Below, in pieces: positions 23,783-38,000 of a stretch of DNA of 64,000 nt. Source of the stretch: Membranipora membranacea. Taxonomy: Eukaryota > Bryozoa > Gymnolaemata > Cheilostomatida > Membraniporidae. A model generated the notes under the pieces. It saw only the letters and a list, made by a program, of their open reading frames with translations, ran no database searches and was not told the DNA's origin. The position numbers and the translations under genes were made by a program. The stretch is taken from NCBI GenBank assembly GCA_914767715.1, contig OU612073.1, positions 14,880,001 through 14,944,000 of the forward strand. Reading direction: 5' to 3'. Numbering within the stretch: the stretch's first letter is position 1; every line of letters starts with the position of its first letter.

Positions 23783-26013
23783 TACATACGTACATCCCAA
23801 CCTAATGTGATGAAGCTTTTGCATGCCAGAGGCGGCAACTACGGCCATCTACAAGCCGAGTTGAGAGCAGTTTGCCTCTAGCGGAAACTATAAATTGATT
23901 CAAATAATATTATGATCTCATATCAATCTAGATAGGTAAATTTACAATCGTCGATGCAGCGATTTCCGTATGCAAAACAGCCCACAGAGCTGGCATGGTC
24001 TCACGGGTGCACAGTCAGGGCTTAGTATCTGAAGCCAGCGTTATCTCTAGCTCATTAATAGAGCTTTGATCTAGGATGAGTCGAGAGACAGGAGAAGAGG
24101 CTTCACAGACCAGCGGTGCTGAATTAACAAGATAATTTCATTAAATGCCTCATGTCAGTTTGATGGCCAACTCCTCATTACGGATTAGCTGAGATTAGTA
24201 ACTCGGAATCAACCAGCCGAAGTATTTAGAGCTGTTATCACTCATCTATGTCTGCCGCAGGTTTATAGCCAGCAGCTCGTTTCTCTACCTGGAACTTAGG
24301 CGGGTGGATTGGTAACCAGCCCACCCAAACTGACTTAGCTGAAAGACATGAGCAGTTAATGCTATCCATCCAAAACGTTTGTCGATGTTTAGCTAGTTAG
24401 ACATATTTTTGTGTGATGTAATCCATCTTTAAGAATGGTTTTATAATTATGTTATAAAAAAAGTTGAAATTATGGCACATTAAACCATTGTGGTATGTGA
24501 TAAATTCCTTAGGTAGTTGATATACATCTATTTATATATTTTGCATTATTTATTGCCTATGGTAAACACACTATTTCCATTGAAGCCCTTCTGGCATTTC
24601 TTATAATTATCACGGCTGGTTAGATTTAGGTAAATATAGAACTATTTTGAGAAGCCCTCCAAGTGGCTAAATAAAATGCCAAATCACTTCACATAGCATG
24701 GACTCATATCTGCCATCATTGTTTTCAATCTGCATTGTATCAAATTATGTGGCCTTATTATAACACTCCTTCCCTTACCTTTGACATTATTTATCTTCTC
24801 AAAGAGGAGGCAACTCTATTGTGATACCATTATAGATCTGTGTAATTGACATGTCACCCTGATGTCACATAGCCGAAATTAACCTCGATCATTAAGTCAA
24901 AATGCCTAGATTTTAAGGATGGACAGTTGTTGATAACGGAATTCCTTTGACAGCCACTAGGAAATGTTATCAAATATTATTCACATCACGTCACATGTAC
25001 ATATTCTTTATCCGTCTTCTGCATCCAATGATTGACCAGTACAGATAAGCCCAAAGTCGCTGTTCTAGTATAAAATGTTTGATTACCCCTACAGTAGTTT
25101 TGACAAGCTGCTTGAAGCTATCAATTTCTTTTTGAAAACACAACTGATGATCCGCCCAACTACTTATGATACAACCATTCAGTGGCCATTCAACAAATCG
25201 ATTCAACTTCAACTTGTGAAAATATTTAAGAATTCACATTCATGTCATATGTGTACGATAATTTTCAGTCCTGTGAAGACCATGTGTGTCATGACTCGTA
25301 ACAGTTTTCCGACATTGGTGGCACACAACCTTTTTACGATAAGTTGTTTTCCAAAACAGAACAGCATTCACATGAGTCATTACCTAGAACTGAGAGTAAA
25401 AACATGAACGTCATCAGAAATTTCAAAGAAGCATGCAGACATCAATATGAATATTATATTATATTGATATTATATAATATTATATTATATATTTTTATTT
25501 ATAATGTATATATATAATATATGAAAATTACATTATATATACCTCAGTGCATGCAGATAACTACATCATCAGCCTTCAACTTTTATCTACATTCAAAGCA
25601 ACCAACAATATTCAATGTTTCAATATCAGAAAAGGAGATATAACTCCGAATCAATCCTGCCAAATGTACAAATTGCATTTCACTGAACAGTTGCAAAACA
25701 CCAGCACAACACCATCAAATATACTGAGGTTTCTATTAGACAGGCAATATCTATTTTGAGACGTTTAATGTGGGTATACATTGGCAACAAATATGGACGG
25801 AGTGATCGATAAAATGAACAATGTAAAAAAATCTACATAAAAAATTGTATAAAAATATTTGTGAGAGCTGAGAAACTTTAGATTTAAATTTTTGGACGGT
25901 TGAAAGCACTTATCTCAATATCATTCGAATACTTCTTAAAACTATCACAATAATATATGATGTTGTTATATCGAACATTGTTTGTAATGCATCGTAAAGT
26001 TTACGAGATCCGA
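23783..26013. other. Intergenic stretch between gene 3 (+) and the coiled-coil gene (-)
   Basis: The two genes converge here. An extreme AT tract at 25441-25545 includes TTTATT at 25494, a possible polyadenylation signal for the - strand gene. Open frames at 25075-25407 and 25547-25759 show no convincing domain. Confidence 0.4.
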
Positions 26014-29000
26014 TCAGGCCGCCTGGGTGTGTTTACTGTAGTCAAGCAGTAAAGATTCCATACTAGTAGTTCTCCCGAGTGTCATAGACATATCAAATGC
26101 ACCTTCACTTCTTTCCATTGCTTGCCGTGTCGATATCAGAGTCTGTGGGATTATATAAACACAGGTAATTAGGATATTAGACCGATATCTGGCAAGGTTA
26201 GAGTATTGAAAGCACATTCCACAGAAATAGTCAGACATTAAACACACAAACTCTAAGGCAGAGAAGTCCACAGTTTTGCCTAGCATAAGTGGCTAAGACT
26301 TAAAAGTGGATGGGATTTTTATCATAAAAGTTATAATGGGAAGAAAACAAGACAGCCAACATCAGCCTAGCAAACTTTAAATGAGCAAACTTTATAGCAG
26401 CTAACTTAAAAATATTATAAGCATTTGTTAATAAGGAGGTTTTATTCCTTACTAGCGGGATTTTCTGCATGAAGATAGGATAACTCTGTAAATCTGCTTA
26501 TGGAGTTTTAGATGAGTGAGCCGAGATATTCATGCAGTTTGATAAATGTGTTAGATAAAAAGAGCCACACAGCACACAACACTGATTGATCACATTTTTA
26601 TGCTTGTACCAAAATCCACTTCATATGATTACCAATGGGAGTCAATTTGCTTTCTGCCATGGGTGGTGAACAAGAAATCGATTTTGAGATTGATCCAAGG
26701 ATACAGCATGATGAAGAAGTTGGGAAATTTCACAATACCCACAATATAATATGACTGAGTAGGAAGGGGGGAAGGGGGGCGGAAGAATCGACAATATTTA
26801 TGTGTAGATTTCGTGGAAAAATCAGGTCATTCAAAAAAGAGTTATTCACCTGCTATGATTAGTGATGGCCAACCATGATCTGCTATAAGAAAAGAGTTGA
26901 TCAACATCATCACTGCTTTGGGTCTGGGATGTAGGTTTGTCATTTACAAAATAACTCACATCATATTGATGATTTCTTTTCTTGACTTATCAACTGTTTT
27001 TAAACTGCAGAAAAGGTACGCATTTCATAACGTAAATTTAGCCTCGAGTTCCCAGAGAGATCAGGATATAGTCTATTGACAGATTGTGGGATTTTTATTT
27101 TGGTTGACATGTCCTATAATTCGGATGTAGTCTCACTTCCCAATACTATAACATACCTGTTGTTGATTAAGGAGCGTATCCATAAGATCTGTACCCCCAG
27201 TGGTGGATACACTGGAAGCAGTGGTAGAGAGTTTGAGTTTATTACACAGTTCTGTGAGCTGATTATTCTCCTGTTCTGTGTACTGTAACTTAGTCTGTAG
27301 AAGAGCTATACCACGATTCCTCTCCCTTATCTCATCCTCTAAATCTACCTGTCTGTAATTATATGCAGAATGAAATTATCAATGAAACACGCATATCTAC
27401 TCATCTAACCTGATAATACAGGTATTTCCCTTGCAACATTCTGCTGTATTTGCGGTAGATGCTTATTTCATGGATGTTGTAAAAATTCAAATAATAGAAT
27501 ATATATTGTTTCAGTGAGTAATGGAGAGACTGAGGTGTAGAATAAGTAGCCACCATAAAACTTGTTTTGCACCCGGCAGGCAGACAGTGGGACTGTGTGA
27601 AACCTGGTGGTACTTTCACTGTAATACATCTATCTTCTCGTCCGGTAATTTGAGTTTAAACCTAAATAGCTGGATTAATACCTTTGGATGTTATATGTCC
27701 CTATTGAAGAAGTGATTGCGACCTCAGACTTACTTGGAGATCAGTTGACGCTGGTTTTGTATAAGTTCATGACATTTATTATCAGATTGGAGCTTGAGAC
27801 TCTCTTCTTGTTCCAGTGATTGCTTGAGTAGAGTCACATCTCTATCCTGATATTCCATCCTATCTCTTAGCTTAGCTATCTCTGTCTCGTGCAGTAGTCT
27901 GTAAAACAAACCCAGACATTGATAGACAATAACCACACACAAGGGTGCCACAGTCAGAACAACTGATCAAAAAACACTCATCCAACAAAGCATGAACAAC
28001 AAATTCACACATGCCATTGCCTAATAATGAGTAGCAAGCAATTACTTTTATCTGAGATTAAATGGATTCTACAATAAGCGAAGTAATTTGGCCAATTCTT
28101 GTCTAGGGTGGATATTGCTCCGTATAGGATTCAATACCGCGGCACTGACCACGTTAGTTATTTTTGATTATCTTTGTTTGCTTGATGGATCTGTTAGTTT
28201 GTACATCTTGTCTTTGATTTCACAGCATGGGGAATTTTTTTTTCACCCAGACAAATGAATTTGTGAAATCGAATCGATTGATTATGTAATCAATTTTACT
28301 GAAATGAAATGTACCAACTCATGGAAAACATCCAGCAAATTCCAGAGAAACATTCAGAGTATTGATGATGTTCTCACTACATCACATCGGCTAAGAAACG
28401 AAATTTTGTTTCCACTAGACAAAACACCGTAAGTATTACCTGGAGGTCCTAATTCTTGTACGATGTCTGTTTTTCCTCTCTTGGTATTTCTGTACATGTA
28501 GTTGGAGTTTTTCGTTAGCAGCCATTAATTCGAGCTCGAGGGTGTCTTTCTCAGCAGTCAGATCTGAGATCTTTAGTGTCACCGACTTATTTTTAACCTC
28601 CACTCCACTCACCTGAACATATATAATATGTATATTTATATTTTAAATCAAATGAAATCTGCCTAACTGCTCACTCTTTCAACAAGGGCAGAAAAGTCGG
28701 CACGTACTCTTTTTGCACCATTTCACTAATATTTCCCTATTAAAACCTAGTTGTGGGTTTGGAATCATTGTTCTCAAAATGGCAAATAAAAGCAAAGAAG
28801 TAATCAGAACACAAAAAGATTACCATGAGGATAATCAGACGAGACAAAGATGAGTAGGTTACATACATTGATCTAGACATGCATTTGTTGCCTGAATCTC
28901 AGTTAATTGAATTACAACACACTCGTTAATCCCTACCTCATGCTGTAGGTCGCTTTTCTCTGTCTGTAGTTTGCTGAGTTTACTTTCGAGGTCGAGTATT

Positions 29001-32000
29001 TTATGTCTGAGTTGATTGTTTTGCTCAGTGGATAAGTTTTCTCTCTGCGTACTTGAGTTCAGGTTGTGTCTCAAATCTTCAATCTTGTTATCTTCGTATG
29101 ACCTGCAGCGAGAAAAAAACTATGATATAATGAAAAAAATCATTGGTCATTTGAAGCCTCCTCAAAATCTTAGAGCTCTGATTTCTATCAGTGACCAATG
29201 GAGTACAGGAAGGAAGCTGTTAGTAAAATCTACACACACTGTTTTCCTTTGCTGGGCACTATGAGACCTTTCTTAAACAAAAATGAAAGGTAAAACTAGA
29301 TATAACATAATTGTCAAGGAGGGCTGCTCCATTTAAAGTTTGGTTATCTGCTGCATTAGGTCGTGATAGCATGGATGGTTGATATGTGATGACACATCAG
29401 CCATGAACATTTTTTATGATGCTGAAATAAGCGGAGTAGGTCATACAACCTTACAAGCTTGACAACCAGCTGTGACATTGTACCTTTGTGTTTGCTGATC
29501 TTTCATTTGTGACTTTAGTCTGATAATCTCATCCTTCTTAGCCTGAAGTTCTAGCCTGAGTTCTGATACTTCATGTATGGATTGATTAGCATGCTCCAAC
29601 TCAATAGTTACCTGCTGCAGCGAATTCCTCAAATCATCCCTCTGCAACAAGAAATGATATACAAAAATGTTGAAGTTGTCTGTCCAGCAGACAGGAAAAG
29701 ACAATTTCAATTAAAACGATAACAATGTCATTTCAATTCAGTAGTGATAATGATTTCTAAATAGTGCCAGTAGAATATAAAGATTGATATACGATATTGT
29801 TATACAGTATTTACATTACAGTAATGTCCCTGAGTTCCAAATTTGACCGCGTAATGTTTTTAAAAGCAGATTATCACTATCGCTTCACTCAAAGTTATTG
29901 CTGGTTTGATCTTTCAACTAGACAAATTTGTTCCCAAATCGCTCACTTAGGATATATTTAGTTCAATCAATGAGTGTGAGATTATTGAACAAGACCCTAG
30001 AAGGTCTCGCTCACTCACTAAGTGAGCGATCAGATTGCAAGCTCGGCTACTCCTTATATAAAGACCCCCTGTAACAAGCTTGTTGAGACAGGCCGGCCTT
30101 GTGTCATACCATACTTATAATTTTTAAATTGATGGTTCTAGAAACTGTGACACATTATCAACAATGATAGCTGTACTCTGCAGTGTAATAATGCTGAGTG
30201 TAACCAATTAGACCCAAGGATGAGATCAATTGATAGCATAGACAATCCAACCTCTCAGCATAGACATCGTCAGTTACTTTAAGCGCTAAAAGCATTGAGA
30301 AAACCTGTGTATTTTGTCTATGGCTTGAACTGTGCCGGGAAATCAGAAATTAACATTTTGTCATCATTATGAAACACTACTTACAGCAAAGTAATAATAA
30401 GCATAAACATTGTCGCTAGAGTTGATGTTGGTGTACCTGTTTCTCGAGACTTGTGATCCTGGACTCAGCGAGCTCGAGCGCTTTATTATTATCTGTATCC
30501 TGAGTGAATATGAGGGACTCTGTCTTACTGTTAGCCATTTTAATCTCAGCTACAAGTCTCTGATTCTCTCTGTCTGTCTCAGCTCGCCGCTCGGTGACCT
30601 CATTCAATCTCTCGGCAAGCTGTGACGCAGCAAAAGAGAATCAACCATTTAAGGAAAGGAGCGAAATTTTGAAGGTTTTCATGGAAAGTGTTTCGGACAA
30701 CAACATATACAATAGCTATTTTATATAAAGGTTTTGCGAATACATTTTTTAAACAATTTTATTGCAATGATTTTGGAGGGTGATCTATCTATCTTAAACA
30801 TAAGGCTGTGGAGTGATTTGACAATTGAGTGGACAACCTTATGGTTACCACAAAAATGAACATGGATTACCAACCAAAATCATTGGGCAATGGTTATGTT
30901 ATTGTGTTATTGTTTTTCTTTTCAAAGCCTTATTTATTACTTAACCCAGCACAAGATTCGGAATATTAAGACAGATTGGAGGCTGCAATTGCAACCAATA
31001 TATAACTAGGTGATGAGAAACGACCTCACCAGCACAAAATTATGTTCGGTCTTCCTAAAAATGTCAAATGTTGGCTGGCAATGCAGAAAGTTTCGAAAAT
31101 TGACAATTCGCAATACAACACACACATCATGTGATTTGATACTCTGATATTAAACCATAAACATACGTACCCTTGAAGACTCGAGATCATATTGTGTAAC
31201 TTTACTCTCCAACTTTTTACTTTTCATTTTTTCATCTTCTAGAAGTGATTGTAATTCTGTGGTATCTGTGCGTAGTGAGGACAATTCCTAAATCATGCAG
31301 ACAACAAATTAACTGGCTGCATTTAAATTTTACACACCTAACTATGAATGAATCAATGCAGTGAGGTAGCTGATGAGTGTTTGTGACATCATTGACACAG
31401 AGTTTAGTGACATCATCACAACATGCAGTGTTGTGAACCCAACAATTGGTGACATCACTGAAAAGACATTCAATTCCTTTAGTGGTCCAAAAACAAAGGC
31501 ATGCCAGTAGGAAAACACAAGAGGAAAAAACACCTCGCTATGGATTGTCATTAGATATATATATATACTATTTCATTTGGCAGACATTATCATCCTGGAC
31601 GGATGTTTTGCATAACGTGCCAATGAATTTTCATGACTTCTTACTTCATTAGCGCAATAAATAATTTTTAGTATCACACAGCATAAACTCTCTAACTAAC
31701 CTCATTATTTGAAGTTATGTTCTCCTGTAGTATTCTGTTCTCAGTATTAGCTTGCTTTAATCTGCTCTCTAGGTTATCTACTTGCTGACTATGTGTTAGT
31801 TTGAGCTGTGATAAATCTGTCTTCAGTGTTATAATCTCAGACTCCCTCTTCTGAAACATATGCTTTTAAGGTCATGAAAGTAGGCTTAGCGACGTTGCCT
31901 AAAGGCATTATTGATGTTGTAATATTTTGAAATAGGCAGTGGACCCTCCCTCTTCATCTTTATCAACTCAGCGTGATTACATATCTTGGTCCTCTATCAA

Positions 32001-35000
32001 ACGAGACCTTAGTTTATGGCAAAAGAGTAGCATATTTCACATTCCGGAATGTTAAGTTTTGACAACGAAGCATTATCTGTGTTATGTAATATGGGTGACC
32101 CTTAAAGGCCAGGTAGCTAATTAAATCTATGCAAGCCATAAATGTCAACACTTAATAAAAAACTACTGTGAGGTGGCATCTGTCAGGGACTTTATGAATG
32201 TTCTGATCAAATCATACACATAAAACAGGCAAACAATACAGCAATACATAATTATATGAGAGCATCTCACCTCAGACCCATCCTGTAGTTTCTGTGATTG
32301 GTTCTTGAGTTTATCTTGTAGTGACTCCATTTCGTTCTCTATAGAGTCTGAGTATTTCTTATTTCTCTCCAGTTGTTCCTGTATTCTGGTGTTGGATGAT
32401 TTAAGTCTCTGTATTTCGTGTTTATAGTCAGACTCTATCGACTCACACTTGGCGAGTGCCTCTCTAAGTTTGACAGCCAAGTCGTGGTTATCCCCCTCCA
32501 GCTCGCTAGCTGCTTTCTCTAGTAGAATTATCCTCTCTGTAAGCTCTGCGTTCTTATTATCTCGCTCTGCCAAGCTTGACTCCCACTCCATCTACAGTCA
32601 CAGAACATACACATTGAACTATCCGTACTATCACAGAACAGTAACATAACATAACATGCACATTACAGTTATAGTAAATACAAAACACACAGTACAGTGA
32701 CAGTGTCAGTGTGAGTACAGTGAGGGTACAGCTACGGTACCTATACAGTCATAGTACAGTAACAGAACAGTCACCGGATAGTCATAGTAAAATCATAGTG
32801 ACATCAAAAATAGTAAAATTTAGCCACCAGTCAATCTAAATCATGATTGTATTGCTGTCTATAGCTGTCTCAAGTTCGCTTGGTGAGCAATTACGAAGAA
32901 ATAAGAAAAAGATCTTTGCATCTAAATGACCAAGATATATTGAGGATAAGCTGGGCACAAGAGAGTAGGCAGCAGTTACTTACCTTGTAAATGTTGTGTT
33001 TTTCCATGGTGTCAGTCAGTTCGGCTTTGACCTCGTTTAACTTTTGAGACAATTCATCAGGTCCTTGGTGCTTCTGCTAACAAAATATTATCTTCTATTA
33101 CATCATTTGTGACCTTACCCCATAAAAATGGCTTACATAGTAAAGTCACAATCATCAATTGCAACTCCTAAAATTTTTTAATGTGAAGCTCATTTGCAAA
33201 ATGACTTTAACCTTTTCATACAAATCTCAGGGTTTAATGAAACTTCCAAGATTAGATTGAGATAAAACCTTGCAGAGAACGCCAAGCCTCTGTGACAACT
33301 GATGGACGCTAGAATTGTGAAATTTACAGTAGTTGTATCGAGCTATCATATCTCATGTCACGCTTTTATTAAGCTCCTTCCTGTAACTTATAAGCCCAAT
33401 GATGTATCCACAGAACGATATTAGTATGCATGCCATCTATTGACAAACTAAAGCATGCGTGATAACACCTCTTTGCCTCCTGCTAAGCCAGGTAAAATGT
33501 GGGATATCACTGCTTAGTTTACATACCCCTACAATCACCATAGTCCACTTTGACTACTCAGACTACTAGCATGACTTATTATATAATACACTGTGTGCAG
33601 ATTAGTTTTTTAATAAGTTCATGTTTTACAATGAACCGTTGCTGCCTGCCTGCTGTAAGGATAATAGCGTAAATCAATAAATACTGATTATATAGATGTC
33701 ATAAGATTGCATAATGAACAATAGCCTTATTCAGTCAATGAGTCCAATATCGTACTAGTCATTGATTTTCATCAACAGAAGTCGCAGTAGAATGAGAGAA
33801 CAACTCCCGCCCAGGGGTCTCTCAGGTTCAGGCTTCGACCGAGCAAGCTTTAAATTGCAGAATTTATTAAAATGCGGAATCAGTGATGACTGAACCCAAC
33901 ACTTGTATTCATACTGCAGTTCGAAGAGAGGTCATGTTTGTGGTCAACCATAGATTGCTGGCAGGGGCGTATATTCTAAAAAATTTCACTCACTGACTTT
34001 TCAGAGATGAGCATAATAATCGGGCGCAGCCCTCCCCGCCACGCCGTAGGCGTGGCGGGGAGGGTGTGGGAGGGGCGCTTAAGCGCCCTCCCACCACGGA
34101 AATTTTTGCATATCGGTAGCAAAATAGTGCAAGCAGAGAGGTATTTCAATAGCTAACTGAGCTGTTGGGTACTTTCAGAAAACAACTCAACAGCAGTAGA
34201 AGATTACGGTAAAAATGCTCCAGTTATAAAGCACCCATTTGAAAAAAAAACTGTCCTTGATGGGATTCGAACCCACAACAATCTTTATACAGAGATTATA
34301 AGGCAGACGCTCTGCACACTGAGCTATTCAGACACTCACGGAATTCCGTGGGCCGTGAGTGCTAATATACGCCACTGATTGCTGGTTAACATTCAAATTT
34401 ACATTTCTAAATTCATGTCCTCTTCTTGAAAGATGTTATCGAACCAACAGTTGAAATACTGCGATTACAATCTGTTTATTTGTCTGTCTAAGATATATGT
34501 GCCCCGAAGTCATTTAAATATGGATGGTTATAAATCCCTCAAGATGATTCTAATTCAATGCTACAATTATTTACACAGTTATTGCTCACCTGGCTTTCCG
34601 GATGTATTCTGTTCCCGTCTAACTTGTCAGTTTCCCTCAAGTTCCGCCCCATCTCATCTCTTTGAGCTCTCACATTCTCAATCTCATCTCTCACAGCTGA
34701 TATCTCTCTACTCATATTGTCTGACTCTGTCTCAAGCTCCTCATAGTCTGACTGCAGTCTGCTATACTTCAAACCTATAGCCTCGTGATCACTTTGAAGA
34801 GCCTCGTTCTGAGTTTTCAGAGCCTCATTCTGACTTTGTAAAGCCTCACTTTGATATTTGAGGGTGTCATGTTCTTTCTGGGACTCTGATAGCCTGAGAT
34901 CTATGTCTCCATACTCGGTGAGTAGGTTCTGATGCTCGTCTGTCAGCAGTCTGTGATCGCTTATCAGATCCGCCATTCTTTCGACCAGATTCTCTGCTTC

Positions 35001-38000
35001 AGCGTCTCCTGGTGAGGTTACATTTTCTGAGCTGTCAAAGCTTGCTGCTGTCATGGCTGAGCGCTCATCTAGCTCTACTGTCTTCTCCTCCAGACTGGTG
35101 GTAAGAGCTCGTACAGACTCGGCTAAACGGAAATTATCTCCTTCCAACTCCAGTATCTGCGTCTGAATAATGAATCCAAGAAAATATTAAAACCGAACAG
35201 TTTCTACAAATTTTTCTAAGCCAATGTGAGTGTTATGATATCACATCATCCAGGCACGTGCAAAAAACACAGTAATTATAAATCAATCAAGAGACCAGAA
35301 TGTGGTCGGTGTCAAATTTTCAGCTCATTTTTTACCTACTCATGCACAATAGTTGGCAATGGTAACCACAAACCCTTAGGAATTTCAATCGCCTAGGTTA
35401 CGGTTATATCTCAACTATGTTGCTACGTAATTTACGCCACCTTCTGTGCGCCGGTGCGTACGACGGTTTGGGTTTGTCCCTGCCCCCAACCAGGCCTCGT
35501 GGCGCAATGGATAGCGCGTCAGACTTCTAACTGTTAGATGATATTTGAAGGTTGTGGGTTCGAATCCCACCGAGGTCGTTGTTTTGGAATATCTACCGAT
35601 GCGCAATAATCGCTAGATTTCATCTCTCTACCAAGTCAAATAAATGGCAAGTAGTTATCAGTATGGTCAGTGGTACTGGCAGCTCAATATCAGATCAATA
35701 GTTAAGGGATATGTCTTTAATAGAGCAGGAAACAATGTTTCACCAATGTTGAGCTATACCTCTTCAAAACAAGAGAACAAAAAATTCTCCCGATGGGGTT
35801 GTCTCCCAAAATAAAAGAGAGGATAACTTACATAATTAGGATAAATAGCGCTGTATAAGAAGATTATTATATATAAATACAGTATGGCTCTTTATATAAA
35901 TTCAAAGGTTGCAAGTTCCTCCATGTTGGTTGGTTATTTGATGAAGCAATAATTGGTAATCAAACATTATTTGGACATATGATCGTTACCATTGGTGCCA
36001 AACAATACCCTTTCATACGATGTCATAACAATATAGAATATATGCAGGATGGCTTGCATGTGTTTACGTTTATATGGTGTCGATGTAAGCAAACACTGAC
36101 CTTTGAAGTCACGGATATTATCGATGGAACTAGTTGTTAAAAATCGGTTTATTGGAGTGTAATTTTTTATCATCCTGGCAAGCATCGTCATCTCATGAAA
36201 ATATCGAGCAAGATTTAAATTTCCTTGTTGATGTCAACTTGTACAATGAGGATGGAAGTAGAAACCAGTTAAATCTATGAATGCCAAATGAATGCCTCTG
36301 TCGGTAGCCTGTCTTGACAACCCCCCCCCCTTTCTCTACAACAAAGCTTGTTAAGAAAGGCTACCGAATACTATGCTCGAAAAACACTCATTCATTCCTC
36401 CAAATGTAATAATGTATGAACAGCTTACTAATGGAGGACAGCTGGTCACTGGTAAGGGAAGAAGCTGAAAGTCTAACAGCTGCCACTAAATAATTACGAT
36501 AATTTAGTTTGAGGGCTTAGTGGACAATGGTTTGACTAACCTTCAGTGTCTCCAGCGCCTCCTCAGATCTCTGTGCATCCTGGAATATAATAGAATAATA
36601 TATCTATTTGCAAATTGCAGTATTATAGAAAGAGAAACCTTGCAATTAGTTATTTTATTATATATACTATAAAATATTCAATACACCGGGTTTGTATGTC
36701 AGAATCAGCTATACCTTACAGTGCTTAGAGCATTTAGTTGGGTTTATTTAAATTAAAGTGATGAATATAACATACAGTAGTGGCGTACCACAGGACAACA
36801 CACAGATATTCATGAGTCATATGTCATGAGTCATACACAGTTTCGAGGCATTCTCTATTACACTTACACTGATATAAGAAGACAATTCCTCTGTCTTCTC
36901 GCTTAGTTCAGATTCAGCAGTACAGAGCTTCTCATTTAGACTCTCTACTTCAGTTTGCTGGGTATCAAGCTATAATATAATACAAAGTAATATAATAGAG
37001 TGAATAGATATATATATATATATATATACATACACATCTATTATGTGTAATATAATGATGAAACATTATATTTACAAATATCATGTAGAAGAATATAACA
37101 ATGAATATATCACAGTCCTTAATGATGTTTGAGATGGCGATTGCCACTGCACGCGCCTTTCAGGGCTGTGATATATTCTGTGGCTGTGTGTAGTCAACAC
37201 GTTATTTTACGTTTTTCGGACGACTATAAACGGTGAGCCTGTATCTGTATGATTTCTTTAACTTATCAATTATTTTATCAAACTAAATTTAGGACTTGTC
37301 GCCATAAGTTCATATACTTGAGTCAATGATAAGCAATGCTCTCTCCATGGCCCATCAAAATCATGGCCTTGACATTGTAACATACCTCTTCATTCGTAGC
37401 TTTGATCTGTTTCTCAAGTGCCTCACAAGCCTGCTGCTTTACAAAGAGTTTCTCCTTCAAGTTTTCTAGCTCTTCATGCATAGTAGATAACTCTTTGTTG
37501 CGTGTTGTTAACTCGACATTCAGTGTCGATACCTTCTGATCACCATGTGACAACTCCTCTTTATGGAACTCATTTTCGTCTTCAAGCTGTGAGAAACAAC
37601 ATCATATTAGTGAAATGTGTTAGGTAATGATAATGTCATAAATAACCATTATCACGTAAAGCAACACTTATTCTCCATCTAACAATTATTTTGTGCACAT
37701 ATATATATTTCATATTTTATTTTGTTTATGAGGTCAACAAGTTTTTTTTTCCCGTTTATATCATACTTATATGGAAACCTCAATAAAAACATGTAATCAT
37801 AGTATAAAGAGCTCAACAAGTTCATTTTGACAACTATTGATGTCTCAATACAATAGAAAAACTTCCAAATGGCACCAAAAAAAGGGTGGTTTAAATTGAT
37901 TAGCTAAACCGATAAAGGTATTGAATAACAAAGTGACTTTGACCAGAACTCAAATCACAGATGTCATTAATTCATGAAGTGGATGAGTAGTCATGAAATA

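Larger units (their letters stand above)
33962..34377. mobile_element. hAT-type non-autonomous DNA transposon with 8-bp target duplication
   Basis: The left end is CAGGGGCGTATATTCT. The reverse complement of the right end is CAGTGGCGTATATTAG, so the terminal inverted repeats match at 13 of the first 14 bases. ATTGCTGG flanks both sides (33954-33961 and 34378-34385), the 8-bp duplication typical of hAT insertions. Inside are two GC-rich perfect palindromes (34036-34092) and a tRNA-like segment on the - strand (34252-34335). There is no transposase frame, so it must be mobilised in trans. It sits in a coiled-coil gene intron. Confidence 0.82.

Noticed and set aside
25075-25407. Frame with C-x2-C and scattered His, zinc-finger-like
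   Set aside because: No complete C2H2 unit with correct spacing and no repeat of the motif; better read as chance.
34252-34335. Functional tRNA gene on the - strand
   Set aside because: The T arm is perfect but the acceptor and anticodon stems do not pair, and it lies inside a transposon.
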